DNA of 64,000 nt, from positions 310,001-374,000 of the forward strand of contig CM034106.1 in the NCBI GenBank assembly GCA_019914945.1, read 5' to 3'. The stretch comes from Typha latifolia (Eukaryota; Streptophyta; Magnoliopsida; Poales; Typhaceae). The notes under the pieces were generated by a model. It worked only from the letters and a program-made list of their open reading frames with translations. It was not told the DNA's origin and ran no database searches. Numbering within the stretch: the stretch's first letter is position 1; each line of letters opens with the position of its first letter. The position numbers and the translations under genes are program-made. Below are positions 52,270 to 64,000 of this stretch, in pieces.

Positions 52270-55200
52270 CTATTGAGTTAAGTCGTCAAACTATCATTTA
52301 CGAGAGATTATTCATAGACACGATAAGACCTTATGACAATCCAAGACTATAAGTAGAGAGATTTTTGTTTATTTATTTTAACTTTAGACCTTATTTCGCT
52401 TGAGAATTTCTAACCATTGAATTCAACATCTTTTTTGATAAATTTACTAACAAAGCTTTCTATTATGAAGCATATATCTTTGTCTAATTAACTAACAGCT
52501 TCATTTTAATAAGAAATAAAACTAACAACGTTTGACTAGTCGTAAGAATCATAGGAATGTGTGCTGTTAGCATGGAATATTTGGCATGGATGACTACTAA
52601 ATTACAGACATGCACATGACCCATGATCCCCTGTGATCATGTGAACATGCATATCTTATTAGTATCATGATTAAGTAGATAAAATTATATTTTTGGACTA
52701 TCTCTTACTGTTGGTTTCCTACTTTACAACATTATAAGTAGTAATTCATCCACACATATATTTTATCATATTATTATTTCAAAATGAAGAAAACACCTGA
52801 GATCTACTAAGATTGACTTTGTCGACTGGTTAGCCTCGCGATAACAATGATCGATGAGAAGAGATCGATAAAAAAAACATAATAATAAAAAGAAATTATT
52901 GTGGTCTAATTGTAGAATAGTTTTAACCCACATGATAAATCTAAAAGTATGAGGAGTAATTTTAGAAACATGCAAATTATTGGTGTTTATGTATATATAT
53001 ATATTTTTTTTTCCTTAACAATATGCTAAGGGAAGAGAGCCAAGATGAGGATAGGATTGAGCCTACCACCATGTGAATAAACACATGGCCATGAAGACTC
53101 ACATGCATGTCATGACCCCTAGTCAACATTCAACATTGTATGTATGTATATATATATATATATATACTACTCGCATTCTTGTTGTTTAGATCTATGATAG
53201 GAAAACAAACTCATTTATATTTGAGTGGCTTCTTCTTTTAAAAGTCTCTCTGACAATTCTGAGTGTCTCCTCAGAACCCCACCACACTAATTAATAGTTC
53301 ATGGATGCCCATCCACCTCCTCACCATGGGAAGAACATGTGATGTTCCTACCCATTGCACACATCATAAAAACCAAGACTTCCTATAGTCAATTGAAGGT
53401 CCTTCTTTCAATCTCTCACTTCTTTCTTACATTTTGAAAGAAAAAGAAAAAAGAAAAAACTCCCTACTCCTCCTATAGTCAAAGGGCTTGTTGCCATTGT
53501 ACAAAAGAATGCAAATTTTAAGTTATACCAGATAGTGTAGTAGATAAATGAGTTATAAACTTATTTACTCTAAGCACATAGGTGACATACAAATACATTG
53601 AGGAGAAGATAGCACTTTTTTTTCCCTAATAAAAATTGATAACTCCATAAGTATTTTCTAGTACTCCCAACATTTGATCAAAATGACTATCTATTGAAGG
53701 CTAAAAACTCCTCCTACTAAGGTTTTGTAACATCAAATACATATAAAAGTGATCAAATAGGAGACAGATCCATGTGAGAATTGCATAAAGAATAATGATA
53801 ATTACTCAAAAATTCAATGGCCCTTTTCTTTTTTTTTAAAAAATTTTTGAGACCCACAAAGACAAAGGATCCGACAAGGGTGGCAGTATGGGCCATGATT
53901 GAGTACTCTGATGAGTCAGTATCACATCTTCCCAGGAACAACTTTATTCATTAGAGTTTGAGCACTTATATGCTTTGGATGCCTTGGTTTCTACTCCTGG
54001 CCCTCACATGTGTGTCACGTGCCATAGGAGAATCTTAGTACTCCTTCACAGCTCATGGTTAATGGTTTACAGTACTACAACAATCAGCAATCACATATAG
54101 ATAATAAAGTGGTAAAAATGAATATATAAATATTTTGAGGAATTTATTTACATCACTCTACATTTGTTATCATTCACACTCTACTTTTATAGTATTATTC
54201 TATCCATGTAGTTTGTATTCATATGATATCCCAAACAGTTTTATTAGTGCTTGATGGCCTTAGAATGGATTAGAATGATGAACTAGTTGGGTGGTGCCTA
54301 GTGGGAGTTAATGTCAGGGATATGCAAAGTACAACTAATTCTAAATTAAGGATTTGACTGGTCTGAGTGAGTAGGGGAAGACCATTGTTAATCCTGACAC
54401 AGCATCCAACTGAAAATTTTGAACTTCAATCTAGCAATCTTCTGCTGGTTTTACTGGAACTCTCATGTGAGCATGTTTCTTTTGATTCTGAAGTCAGGCA
54501 ACCACAGGGGTGTTGGTAATTCAACTACTCTCGAAAGAAGAACACAAGTTGGTAACTCACATGAGTTTATCCTAATAGTTGGTAACACAAGAAAAACCAA
54601 GAAGACATGTGAAATCCTGATTCACTGAACCTTGGGAGTTGCTCCAAAATGTTTTACTCATTACTGTTCAAGATGTGCTGAAAGTTGACTAATTTTAGCT
54701 CTAGAAAGGCCCATGAATAGTGTCATTGATCCTGTAAGCTTTGGGATGGGTGTTCCTTTGAACTATTTCATAATGGCAATGTACCATATTCCTTCCTCAA
54801 CAATCAAATAAATACTTTCATTTCCACACATCCAAAAGTGTTACCCTGCTAATGTGAGAGGTTCTCCAGATACAGTGACCATTTCTTCACTAGACAGTAA
54901 ATGAAACACCAAGGAAAAGGCTGCAAGATTTCTAGATCTAGAGCAAGACCTTGATTACTGGTACCAATCAACTGAGATTCATAGATTATGCACCAAATTA
55001 AGCAAGTATGTGACCCTTTAATTGGGCTAAACCATGGATTTCTAGCAGCATGAAGTCTTAAAACATATAGTATGCCATATAAATCATTTATCTTTTGATT
55101 GACCCTTGGATCTCATATTTTCTATAGTATCGGACTTGTCAGGAAGCAAAACTTCTAAATTCATTTGGTGTCTTTTGTATTCTATCCTTGGAAGAGGAAA

Positions 55201-56652
55201 ACATCCAGTATTGCAAGTATTTTGAGTAAAGTAAAGCAGCAGGTAGTTCATAAATAACATAAAAGAAAGTGGCCAAAATAGTGGAGGAATAATGGCAATT
55301 TATTTCCTATAAAATTTCAGAATTAATTTCATGTCTTTGCAATATGATTTCCATCTATTTGCTACCACTAACACTTTCAGCAAGCAAAACTTTTTGAAAC
55401 GTCATGTTGCACCAAAATAAAATCCTACACCCAAAGTCTTTAACATTGGCACAAGAATCACACTACATAGATGAAGAACAGAATCTTATTTGGAGCAGGA
55501 CCTGCTATGGTTTCATCAAACAAAGTCTGCCATTTGAAATACTGCATAGTTGATGTGAATTCCTCAATCGGACAGCTGAAATATATAACAAAATATAAAT
55601 TCACATAACAGCTAGACCATGATCGTCTCTCTTCAGTAGGTAAAAAAAATAGCGCCGGACTATAGCAGTTATAAGAACCAATGATGAATAAAAGCTTCAA
55701 AATATTGACTTCCATATTTTTGTGAAGATTATATTTGAAACTTCAACTGTCCACCAATTGAGCTTTCTATTCACGTTCTTTGATTGAGCTATAAATTTGT
55801 CCTACAATTTTGTAAGTGAGGCCAATCCAAATTTCACCTCATAAACTATTCGAAAACATACGTGATAGTAATCCGGGCTTCCGAAGAGACAAGATACTGA
55901 AACTTCTTATGCAAGTTGGACAGACAAACTAAGTCAACTCTGGCTTCTTTCCATTTTCCCTATGTTAAAGTTTAAAGGTAGGAACAGAATCAGAACAAGT
56001 AGTTACTCACTATTGGTGAACATAACTAACTACTCACCCAAACCATATTTTGGATAAGCCTATGTAAAGAATAATAGGATCTGGTAGGTCATCAATGGTT
56101 GGGTTTTGGATATGAAAGGCTCATGCCCTTCCCACAGACATCTGGTTCAGGTCACCTATGGGTCAAGTCAGGATACTGATCAGATAACTTGTAATGTATC
56201 AGTGTTATCAATGATCAACAACAAATTGTTAAATTAGTGACATCAAGCCTGGCCTTCCATGCTAACAAAGCAGAAAGACCCTAGTGCTCAACAAACTCCC
56301 TCTCATCTATCTATCATCTTGTCCAATTCATTTATTCCCTGAAATAGTCTTCCAATCTATTATCACCCCAGTAGTTGCGTTATTTCCTCAGGATCAATCA
56401 GAGAAGTTGACCCTAAACTCTTTTCCTATAGCCAAAAATGGAGTGCTAACATCATCACACACTAACTCAAAGCATATCTTGATCATAGTAAAAAATATCA
56501 GAAGGATCAGTCAGTGTCTCTTTTGCAACTTGTTGCTCTCAAGCCTTATTCTGGAAAAGAAAATTTAGAAGAAAAAGAAAGACCTCTGATTCACCTATTT
56601 TGACTTACCACTGACTATATTCGTTGACAAAGGCACCAAACTTTCGGAGTAA

Positions 56653-56689
<37 letters not shown>

Positions 56690-56759
56690 CGAAGAAATTA
56701 AACAGAGATGTGAAGCAGAAATGTAACTTACCTAAAGAAGATCATATCAATTAAATAGT

Positions 56760-59700
56760 TTACAAGATGGAGCAACTTCCTTGATCCCTGCAGATAAGGT
56801 GATTAACATATTAGTATGTAGAAAATCTAATTTGATCTTCACATTCAACACCAGACCAATAAAAAGCAGATTGTTTGACACAGATCTCAGGACATCAGGT
56901 TAAAATCAAATGAGGAGGGTCGCCAACATCTGGGGCCTCTTTGTACTGAGTGTATTACTTAATAAGCAGATAACAACCGGCAGGACACATATGCAGCAGG
57001 CCTGCAGGTGCCTCCCAGTAGTATATGGTTAACATGTTAACTTTAGGACATCATGCCCGCCTCTTCTTTCTACTGCTGCCTCTCCACCCTCTAACTAGTC
57101 CCTCTTGAAATGGTGACAGCAACGGCAAGTACCCTCTCCTCTCTTTCTACTTCACCCTTGACTGTGCCATCAGTATGACCTGCCGTGCTGGCACACAGTG
57201 CAGTGGCATGGGTGTTGCCGTCAACAAGGTCTAGATATGTGCACAAGTATTAAGCAGATACTAAAATCCCCTTTAGAATTTAAGTCATCATATTAATTTC
57301 TTACAATAGGACAGCGAATGGACCTACTTTTTTGGATCTTCATAGTATCTCAACGCCTCCTGAAATTTATTCCAAAGTGGGCCCGTCTCCTGAACGTTGA
57401 CATTCTCTGGTCCGCCAAGGTAAGCTTGCACAATGAACTCATGATTTCTCTTCCTGTATTGTGGGCATGTTATAACAGAAAACATAACGTTATATTGTCA
57501 TATGCTTTTAAGCTCAAAATATAGGAAATTATAAGAATACTAAGGAAAGGACAAAATACAGTTTGCGTCCAGATGTAATTGACATGAATCAAATTGACTC
57601 TGTAAAATCTGATGACTTGGACATCTCATTCATTATCAGAACCAGACAATATTGCAGAACTAAGCAGCCATTAAAGTCAACAATATGTGATTATACATTC
57701 AACACTAACCTCCCTTCATATTCTGACAGCCACGCCAAGTAGGCCACACCAAAGTACATAGACACAAATGGGTTGTACAGATCCTCAACAGAACTTACAG
57801 TGTATGCTCTATATCCAACATCCCTGCATGAAGGAAGAGAAGGTGAAATTGTTAGGCATATTCAGGCTAAAAATAGGCAGAGTCAAGATAAATTCAGCTA
57901 TAATGATGGTAGTGCATTCCTTCTGGAATTTACTGAAAATAAAGAACAAGGGAAAAGGTGAAAGAAAGCCTTCTAATTGTATATGAGAAAAGAAAAATTA
58001 CTAGCATATGGCAGTTCACTATTATTCTTCACATGAAACAGAAAAAATAGAATACAAAGATGAGTTATACTTGTAAAGCCAAAGGGCAGTCGGATAATCG
58101 ATTCCCATTAACCCAGTCCTTGCACGTACTCCGTTCACAAAACGCATACTACATACTTCAGCAAGGGCAGCTAAAGCTGTCTGTGGAGAGAACGGTTATT
58201 AGAATCTAGAAACACAAAACCATTAATATTTAAACAGCTATAACCTTTGAAAAACTTTGTCTTTATCAGCATTGGAATTAGATGCATGGAAGAAATATTT
58301 TCAAACACATGGATATCTGTATCAACTAATCTATCCACAACTACTTAGTGAACAAGATATGAGATCCAAATTTTCTGTCCTATGAAAGTAAAATGTGTAC
58401 CTAGAAGCAACTCCTCATAGAACTAGTACCATAAGTTGAAGGCGGAATTTTCACACAATAGTTAATGCTTTAGAGCTCTGACTTAATAGAAAAAAAGTAA
58501 TTCTCTTTTGTTAGATTTTACAAAGTAGAGTAATGAGTAGAAAACAAGCAGCATTGCCAGATCAATGATACCAGAGATTATCAGAGCTAATATGCCATTG
58601 TTGCCGAAGAAAGGGCAGAAAATTGTTATATGATGACAAAGGAAAAATGAGTGAATGTTAAAAAGCAACTGATCAAGGATCAGAAAACCATAAATTCAAA
58701 AACTGCATTATCAAGGATTTATTGACTAGTGCCCATTGAATTTGTCTGAATCTGACTGTTATTTTTCATTTTCTCTCCTGGAAAACTAGAGTTTATAAGG
58801 CAATATTGTTCATGAAAAGCACACTACACTGCCTAGACAGATTGAAAAATTATAGTTTCAAATATAAGGAATTTAGTCCAGTTCATCAGTAAATAATCAG
58901 CACTTTGGCATCTTTTGTATTGTTAGAAAGTAGAAACTATGACTGTTAATAATAAAGGGAAAGCTTACAGATTTTATTCCTTTGGAATCAAGATGCCGTG
59001 AAATGATAATTTCAGCAACTGCCTGCATAACCAAAATTTGTAAGTTTACAGCTAAAATTCGAAAGTAAAATAAAGGACTAGCAGTTGTACTTGTACTGGT
59101 AATATACAGGTGTTCACATAAATAGATCATGATGGAAAAAGAAGTTTATATAGTGGTCAATGACATAAGCTGGCATGGTGATCAGACAGAAACATATGGC
59201 ATTAAAGCACCAACCAAACTAGCAATCATTTGTATGGAGAGATAAGGCTGTAAACTAGTCTTTGAATATCAAATCCTATTACTTTGAAATCCATAAGTAT
59301 TACATAGTCAGGCACATCTCAACATGGACGGCCCTCAACCAAGGTTGCTATAACCAGGTATTAGCATTGACCAGCTTGAAAACCATTTGTAAAGAAACAA
59401 AAAGCTTTAGCTGATTCACCAATGCATTAGGCCTATTGGATTGGATATAACTAGTTGATTAAGGTTTAATTACTGTATTAAATATCAATATCTGCATATG
59501 AGGTGGGATATCTATGCTGGTATGTAGTAAGGATTTCACAGTGCAAGTTTGATCACAATAACACAAACTGCTAATTATTTACTTATTTAGAATAAATTGC
59601 AAAAAAATTTCACTGTCATTATTAAATATTTCAACAGTTCCAATCATAATCTATTATGCAAGTTTATTAAGACAGAAAATAACTTATTTTCAAGTTCATC

Positions 59701-62372
59701 TTGCTCAACAGTTACAACCAAAGTTAATCTGATATTGATATAGTGGCACTTTAGATAGTGGGTAACTGCACTAAAGCTATGTGGCCATGTTGCATCTATG
59801 AGAACTTACTATCTGTAGTAACCTAAGTGGTTCTCCTTAGCAGAAAACATCAGACTATCTATGAAATGGCATATACAAAAACAAGCATCAAAATGTCAGC
59901 ATACGCTTATTAAAGAAACACACTAGTGGAAGTTTCAACATGACATTGTTGGATTATACATAAGAAAGCAAAAAACAAAGGACAATATTGAGTGATACAA
60001 GTATATAATCAAAAGATACAATAATCAAGAACCAACAGATCGCGTCTTACCTTCACCTCAATTCGAGAAAGATACGGTCTCTTATGTGAGTCATGTGAAA
60101 AACGAACTCTGCCTTGTCTCTCACCAGATTTTGACCACTCCTTTAGAACATCAGGATGCCTCCACATCTCTTCCATGTCCCCTGGGGATACTCTCCTGTC
60201 CCAATATGTCCATTCTTGACCTAACTCCGCATGGTATGATGATATCATGTCAGACAAGTGAGAGTGTCTTTCGTAAATTTTCTTCCACTTCTTCCATAAC
60301 CTAAATATCATATTGTAAGAAGTACCAGAAATTATCTATGTAGTTAAAGTCTCACTTTTCTCAAACAAACGGTTTCATCTATGGTTATGGGAAGTCATGC
60401 ACAAATTTGCCTTTAACCAATAAATAAGCACTAATTTCCTGTTGAAGTAAAAACAACAGATGAAAATCTTGTTCAACCCGTAGTAGGAGCTTTCTCAACT
60501 TAGCCATGATGATATATTCAGTTACTTTATCAGAGCCAAATGCATTCCATGGTAATTGATATGATCAATGAGAGGAACTCTGACATATTCACATCTTTCC
60601 TTAACAAACTTTTGGATTTACTCATCTATTTGCTCCCAAAAATTTTCTGAAACCTTTGAGCCATCAATTTTCTGTGAGAATGTGGAACAAGTTAACCTAT
60701 GCAAAAAAAGTGCTAATGTGTATCAATAGAAAGGACAACAATTGAAAAGAAAGGCATCGTATGAAGCATATACTTTGAACTTCCATGAAAATAAAAAAAT
60801 AAATTACAATTAGAACAATTTCATGTAGTGTACTCCTACAATATAAAATGCTAATTTGTGATGACTGATGAGTTACTGGTCTATACCAATATGCTACTGT
60901 AACTGATAGAAAATGTTACAACCTGCCTCCAATGAAGTTGGTATACGAGCATTCAAAGCATTAGGTGCTGAGGAATTTGCATCAGCAATCTCTTGTTCTC
61001 TGTAAAATGAAATAAGTACATAAAAATAATCTCATAACCATTTCTTACTCAATGCTAAAGCATTTGAAGTAACACAAAACATTCGATATCTCACATATGA
61101 GATGAAGTTAGAACAATATGGTATGAGCAAATAAAAAAGATATGTGGGACCTAGGTCTGTAAGGTTTTATAGCCAAGAGTATAATTAGGTTTTAGATTAG
61201 GCTAATAGACTATATCACAAAATTCCCCAATATAATGCAGCTAGGCAGTAGATTCTAAGAGGGGTGGAAAGAGTAAAGAGGGAAGTAGATAAGAGTCACC
61301 AGACTGTTGAAAAACGGAGAAAGAAACTTACAAACATGTAAGCAAATTGTTGCTATAAAAAACATTTTTGTATGTACATATTGTACCAAATTCCTCAATA
61401 TTTTTTCTACAAAGATTTTCATTCCAGACATTAGAAAATTGAGTCGATTGCAAATAGGTCAAAAAGAGGATGTCTTCTGCAATAAGACTAAAATGTAGTA
61501 GAACAATTCCACAAAGGATCACATTGCTATTTATATCCATTTAAGCAATAAATCTTGTGACTCTTATCAAAATACCACCTACTTAAATAGAATAATGCAT
61601 AACCATGGATGCAGGGTGAAAAAGAAAGCTTGTACAGTTGAGAAATTGATAAAGCTTAAGATAGAGAAAACTCAACAAAGTATGTCAAGGAATGATAAAA
61701 CAAAAAAGGCAGAAAGATTTGGTGCTAAACTAAGGAATGAAACATTATGAAAGTTTGAAACCTCTTGGATAACAGACACTCTCTGACAGATAAATATCGC
61801 TGGAAATAGGCTGCTGTTGATTTGTGATCAGCTTTCTTTTTGCCTCCTTTGTAAGCTCTGATAACAAATTCTTCATTTCTTTCTCTGTATTGCCAGTTCG
61901 TCAAATATTTGAGTTTCATGGGAAAACAAGAGAAGAAAGCAATGCACATCATCAGCAATATTGCACAGTGCAAAAGCCACCTTCAGAAGTCATAAAGTAA
62001 ATGTAAATTGCTGTACTTTAACATACTTTCCATCACAAGAGGAGAGCCACTTTACATAAGCAGCACCAAAATACACATTTACAAAAGGCTTGTATAGCAA
62101 AGTTGGATTTCCCTCAATTTCATAATTCCTGTACCCCATTTCCCTACAAAATAACCAGTTTCCAGAAAATATATATAATATTCGTGCATCAAAGTAGGGA
62201 GAACTATTAGGATAGGATCATAGCAGTTGATAGTTAAGTACCTGGAAAGCCATTCTGCAATTTCAGGAGTCACCTGCATGATGCCAATCCTGGTTTGCTT
62301 TGTCTTTCGATCATAATTCTCTGCGAGAAGTTGTCTGTCACTTGCAATTTCAGCAATAGCACAAATCATGTC
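56760..62372 (-). CDS. Protein with two tandem lysozyme/SLT-like repeats, 5' partial
   Basis: Eleven exons on the minus strand (62372-62242, 62143-62027, 61884-61762, 60999-60923, 60646-60622, 60300-60051, 59022-58969, 58180-58071, 57823-57710, 57453-57328, 56787-56760) give 384 residues after an unseen start. Two related repeats, about residues 1-110 and 255-365, flank a Trp/Lys/Glu-rich linker (LWKKWKKIYER, EWTYWDRR). Repeat A has AIAEIAS, GIMQVTPEIAEWL, YFGAAYVKWLS and FVIRAY; repeat B has ALAEVCS, GLMGIDYPTALWL, YFGVAYLAWLS and FIVQAY. The GIMQVTP and YFGAAY segments resemble motifs of transglycosylase SLT/goose-type lysozyme folds; a Glu (AIAE/ALAE) lies where the catalytic acid would be. 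The tail ends GSCSIL, a possible CaaX box. Plant substrates are unknown. No first exon could be assigned, so the 5' end lies in 62.4-64 kb or beyond the window. Confidence 0.7.
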
Positions 62373-63297
62373 CTGCACTACAGGGTAAGAACTAAGAACA
62401 ACATGGTCAGAGAATTTAAGAAAGAAAGATGCAAGCAGTTAAGCATTTACAAAATTATTAATGAATGAGAGATACAATTTGAAGTTTAAGCATCTCAAAA
62501 GCAATATCATTGCAAACTTCTAGTGTGATATTTGGTCAAGTCTCAAACTCTTTGTGATAGATTTTTTTTTATATATATATATATATATTCAGTGGTCTCA
62601 CTTAGTTATTCCGCCTATTTGGCATTCAGGTACTGACCTGGATCTTTTCCAGAACTTCAAGTTTAACTTTACAAATAGAGGATTCAAAATGAAAAGAAAA
62701 AGAATCTATTTCAGATAGACTAAGCATGAATGAAGTCCGAGGGATCATGAAATAGCTAAACTATTTATATTTGACAAGTTTATCACTATCCAGTCTACAC
62801 CCATTCGTTCTGGTTTAACAAATACAGTATTGTAGATAAGTGCAGCACTGTATTGTGACTATTCAATTGATTACCTCAAATTGAACATCACTTAAACCTC
62901 AACTTAAGCCCCCAAACTCTTAGGGTCCATTTAGAACGAGTGTAGCATTTTGAACACAAGTAGCTAGACCGACTTTTTACCCTCAATTTTTAGGAACCTT
63001 AAAGGCTTAAACTAGTTTAAAAAAATTGATTGTTTGGTTGTAAGCTAAAATATCAGTGTCATTATTACCTTTTATGTGACATAAAAAGTGAGAAAAATTA
63101 AGGATATGCTATAAAAATGGACCAAAACACCTTTGTAGTTGAAGGATGTTAGTACCACAATATTATTATTAAATTTTACTTCTAATAAAGTTGAAGTCGT
63201 CCCAAAAATGTGCCATTTTTATTAGCTTTCTTTTGCAATCCATCCTTTTAAGGTAACAACGCTGACTTATAATACAACAATGGATATTTAGTAACAA

Positions 63298-63376
63298 GGG
63301 CTGCCGTGCCAGTTGACACTTACTATGCCGACGCAGTGCCAACACGTGGCATAGGGTGTGCCAGCGGCACCCCCTA
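63298..63376. repeat. Short GC-rich inverted-repeat element in the array
   Basis: A GC-rich island in AT-rich surroundings with imperfect inverted ends: GGGCTGCCGTGCCAG on the left, and GGGGTGCCGCTGGCAC when the right end is reversed. It holds CACGTGG in the middle. It lies between a partial and the first full copy of the 51-bp repeat, as if inserted into the array. Confidence 0.5.
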
Positions 63377-63392
63377 AAAAAACCTTCTCAAG

Positions 63393-63895
63393 TGAGAAAT
63401 GAATGAATACTTCGTGAGCAATTGCATGATAGCAACGATTTTATAAGATAGCAATGGATACTTAGTAAGCAATTCCAAGGCAGCAATGGTCTTACAAAAC
63501 AGTCAATGGATACTTAGTAAGCGATTCCAAGGCAGCAACAGTCTTATAAGACAGTAATAAATATTTAGTAAGCAATTCCAAGATAGCAATGGTCTTATAA
63601 GACAACAGTGGATAAGAAATTCTAAGGTAGCAACAATCTTATAAGACAACAATGGATACTTAATATGTAATTCACAGCAGCAATAGTTTTATAAGACATC
63701 AATGAATATTTACTTAGTAAGTAATTCCAAGGCAACAACAATAAACAGGACCGCAAAGTGCAAACAATCATCAATGCTGACTTACAAGACAATAATAGAT
63801 ATTTAGTGAACAATTCTAAGGTAGCACCAGTTTTTTTTTTAAGACAGCGACCAATACTTAGTAAGCAATTCAAAGGCAAACAGGACTGCAAATAA
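63393..63895. repeat. Tandem array, about 51-bp unit, nine degenerate copies
   Basis: The unit reads roughly AATGGATACTTAGTAAGC, then AATTCCAAGGCAGCAATGG, then TCTTATAAGACAGC. Nine copies can be followed, the inner ones best preserved, one shortened (about 63607-63650) and one with a T run (about 63831-63841). A further partial copy lies at about 63270-63297. Open frames across it on the minus strand are a product of the repeat. Confidence 0.85.
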
Positions 63896-64000
63896 TCATT
63901 AGAGGTTGAGAATTACATTGTCAACAAAAGTTTACAAATAGTTCTTTTAAGTTATATATAGTAAAAGCACCCAAAAATGCCTTTGTAGTTGGAAGAATGT

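Larger units (their letters stand above)
51693..56759. other. Gene-poor AT-rich intergenic region
   Basis: About five kilobases without a supportable gene. It holds an (ATT)n run at 52047-52083 and (TA)n runs at 52239-52267, about 53142-53165 and about 56666-56690. The right end probably contains the 3' UTR of the SLT-like gene, with a leader-like acceptor near 55577 on the minus strand that may receive the donor near 56731. I found no known microRNA sequence by eye. Confidence 0.5.
62373..64000. other. Region upstream of the SLT-like exons, repeat-rich
   Basis: No coding exon is recognisable. It holds a (TA)n run at about 62570-62590, an AT-rich part, and from about 62921 a transposon-like block and a tandem array. 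It may be an intron of the SLT-like gene or its promoter. Confidence 0.4.
62921..64000. mobile_element. Non-autonomous transposon-like region, open to the right
   Basis: Starts near TAGGGTCCATTTAGAACGAG, which resembles the GGGTCCGTTTGG-type ends of plant MITE-like elements, followed by TTGTTTGGTTGTAAGC near 63030. A segment at about 63121-63150 (CCTTTGTAGTTG-type core) recurs at 63970-64000. No transposase frame is present. The right border is outside the window, so class and size are uncertain. Confidence 0.4.

Noticed and set aside
52766..56600. Several 60-95-codon frames in the gene-poor region
   Set aside because: AT-rich composition, no motifs and no splice sites linking them.
57328..57330. 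TAG just after AAA AAG as the true stop of the SLT-like protein
   Set aside because: The bases form a donor, and splicing to 56787 continues in phase to a plausible end; kept as a possible retained-intron form.
63622..63891. Minus-strand 89-codon frame
   Set aside because: Made of the 51-bp tandem repeat read in antisense.

Overview
This window is nuclear DNA of a flowering plant. The genes are split by many GT-AG introns, intergenic DNA is AT-rich and full of microsatellites (TA, CT/GA, CA, ATT), and every recognisable protein belongs to a plant-type family (B-sister MADS-box factor, P-type PPR protein, FAR1/FHY3 factor, glycine decarboxylase H protein with a mitochondrial leader, plant DHHC palmitoyltransferase). 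A monocot outside the grasses is my tentative guess; I cannot establish species or clade from the sequence alone. I see no rRNA, tRNA, CRISPR, organellar or bacterial DNA.

Layout. 0.9-2.5 kb (+): NOP10, a 64-aa core protein of H/ACA snoRNPs. 3.5-6.3 kb (-): glycine cleavage H protein. 7.7-11.9 kb (-): an eight-exon PPR protein resembling Arabidopsis At2g35130. Its start codon lies 360 bp from that of 12.2-14.8 kb (+), a HINT-family histidine-triad protein, so the two genes diverge from one short promoter region. 17.1-20.7 kb (+): a FAR1-related factor with two FAR1 zinc-finger domains, a MULE transposase domain and a SWIM finger. 22.8-30.3 kb (-): a 700-aa DHHC protein S-acyltransferase, with a non-autonomous transposon-like insertion in its long first intron. 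32.8-36.0 kb (-): a B-sister MADS-box gene. 37.5-40.4 kb (-): a peroxisomal 2,4-dienoyl-CoA reductase ending in SKL. 41.5-44.4 kb (-): NF-YC with an intron-free coding region and a spliced leader. 45.8-48.9 kb (-): TRAPP subunit BET3. 49.4-50.4 kb (+): a decayed LINE 3' end (zinc knuckle and RNase H). 51.4-51.7 kb (-): a small plant protein of unknown function. 51.7-56.7 kb: gene-poor. 56.8-62.4 kb (-), running off the 5' side of what I can resolve: a protein with two tandem lysozyme/SLT-like repeats and a possible CaaX end. 62.9-64.0 kb: a transposon-like region with a roughly 51-bp tandem array.

The genes do not form a pathway; this is an ordinary gene-rich plant segment. Exon models were built by hand and checked for reading phase: in each complete model the exon lengths sum to a whole number of codons and adjoining exons agree in phase. 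The most unusual items are the duplicated SLT-like protein, whose introns sit at the same places in both repeats; the loss of one canonical intron in the B-sister gene; a stop-free 72-nt intron in the dienoyl-CoA reductase; and a splice-dependent five-codon upstream ORF in NF-YC. I found no clear evidence of an entirely new kind of system. The duplicated SLT-like protein is the closest candidate.
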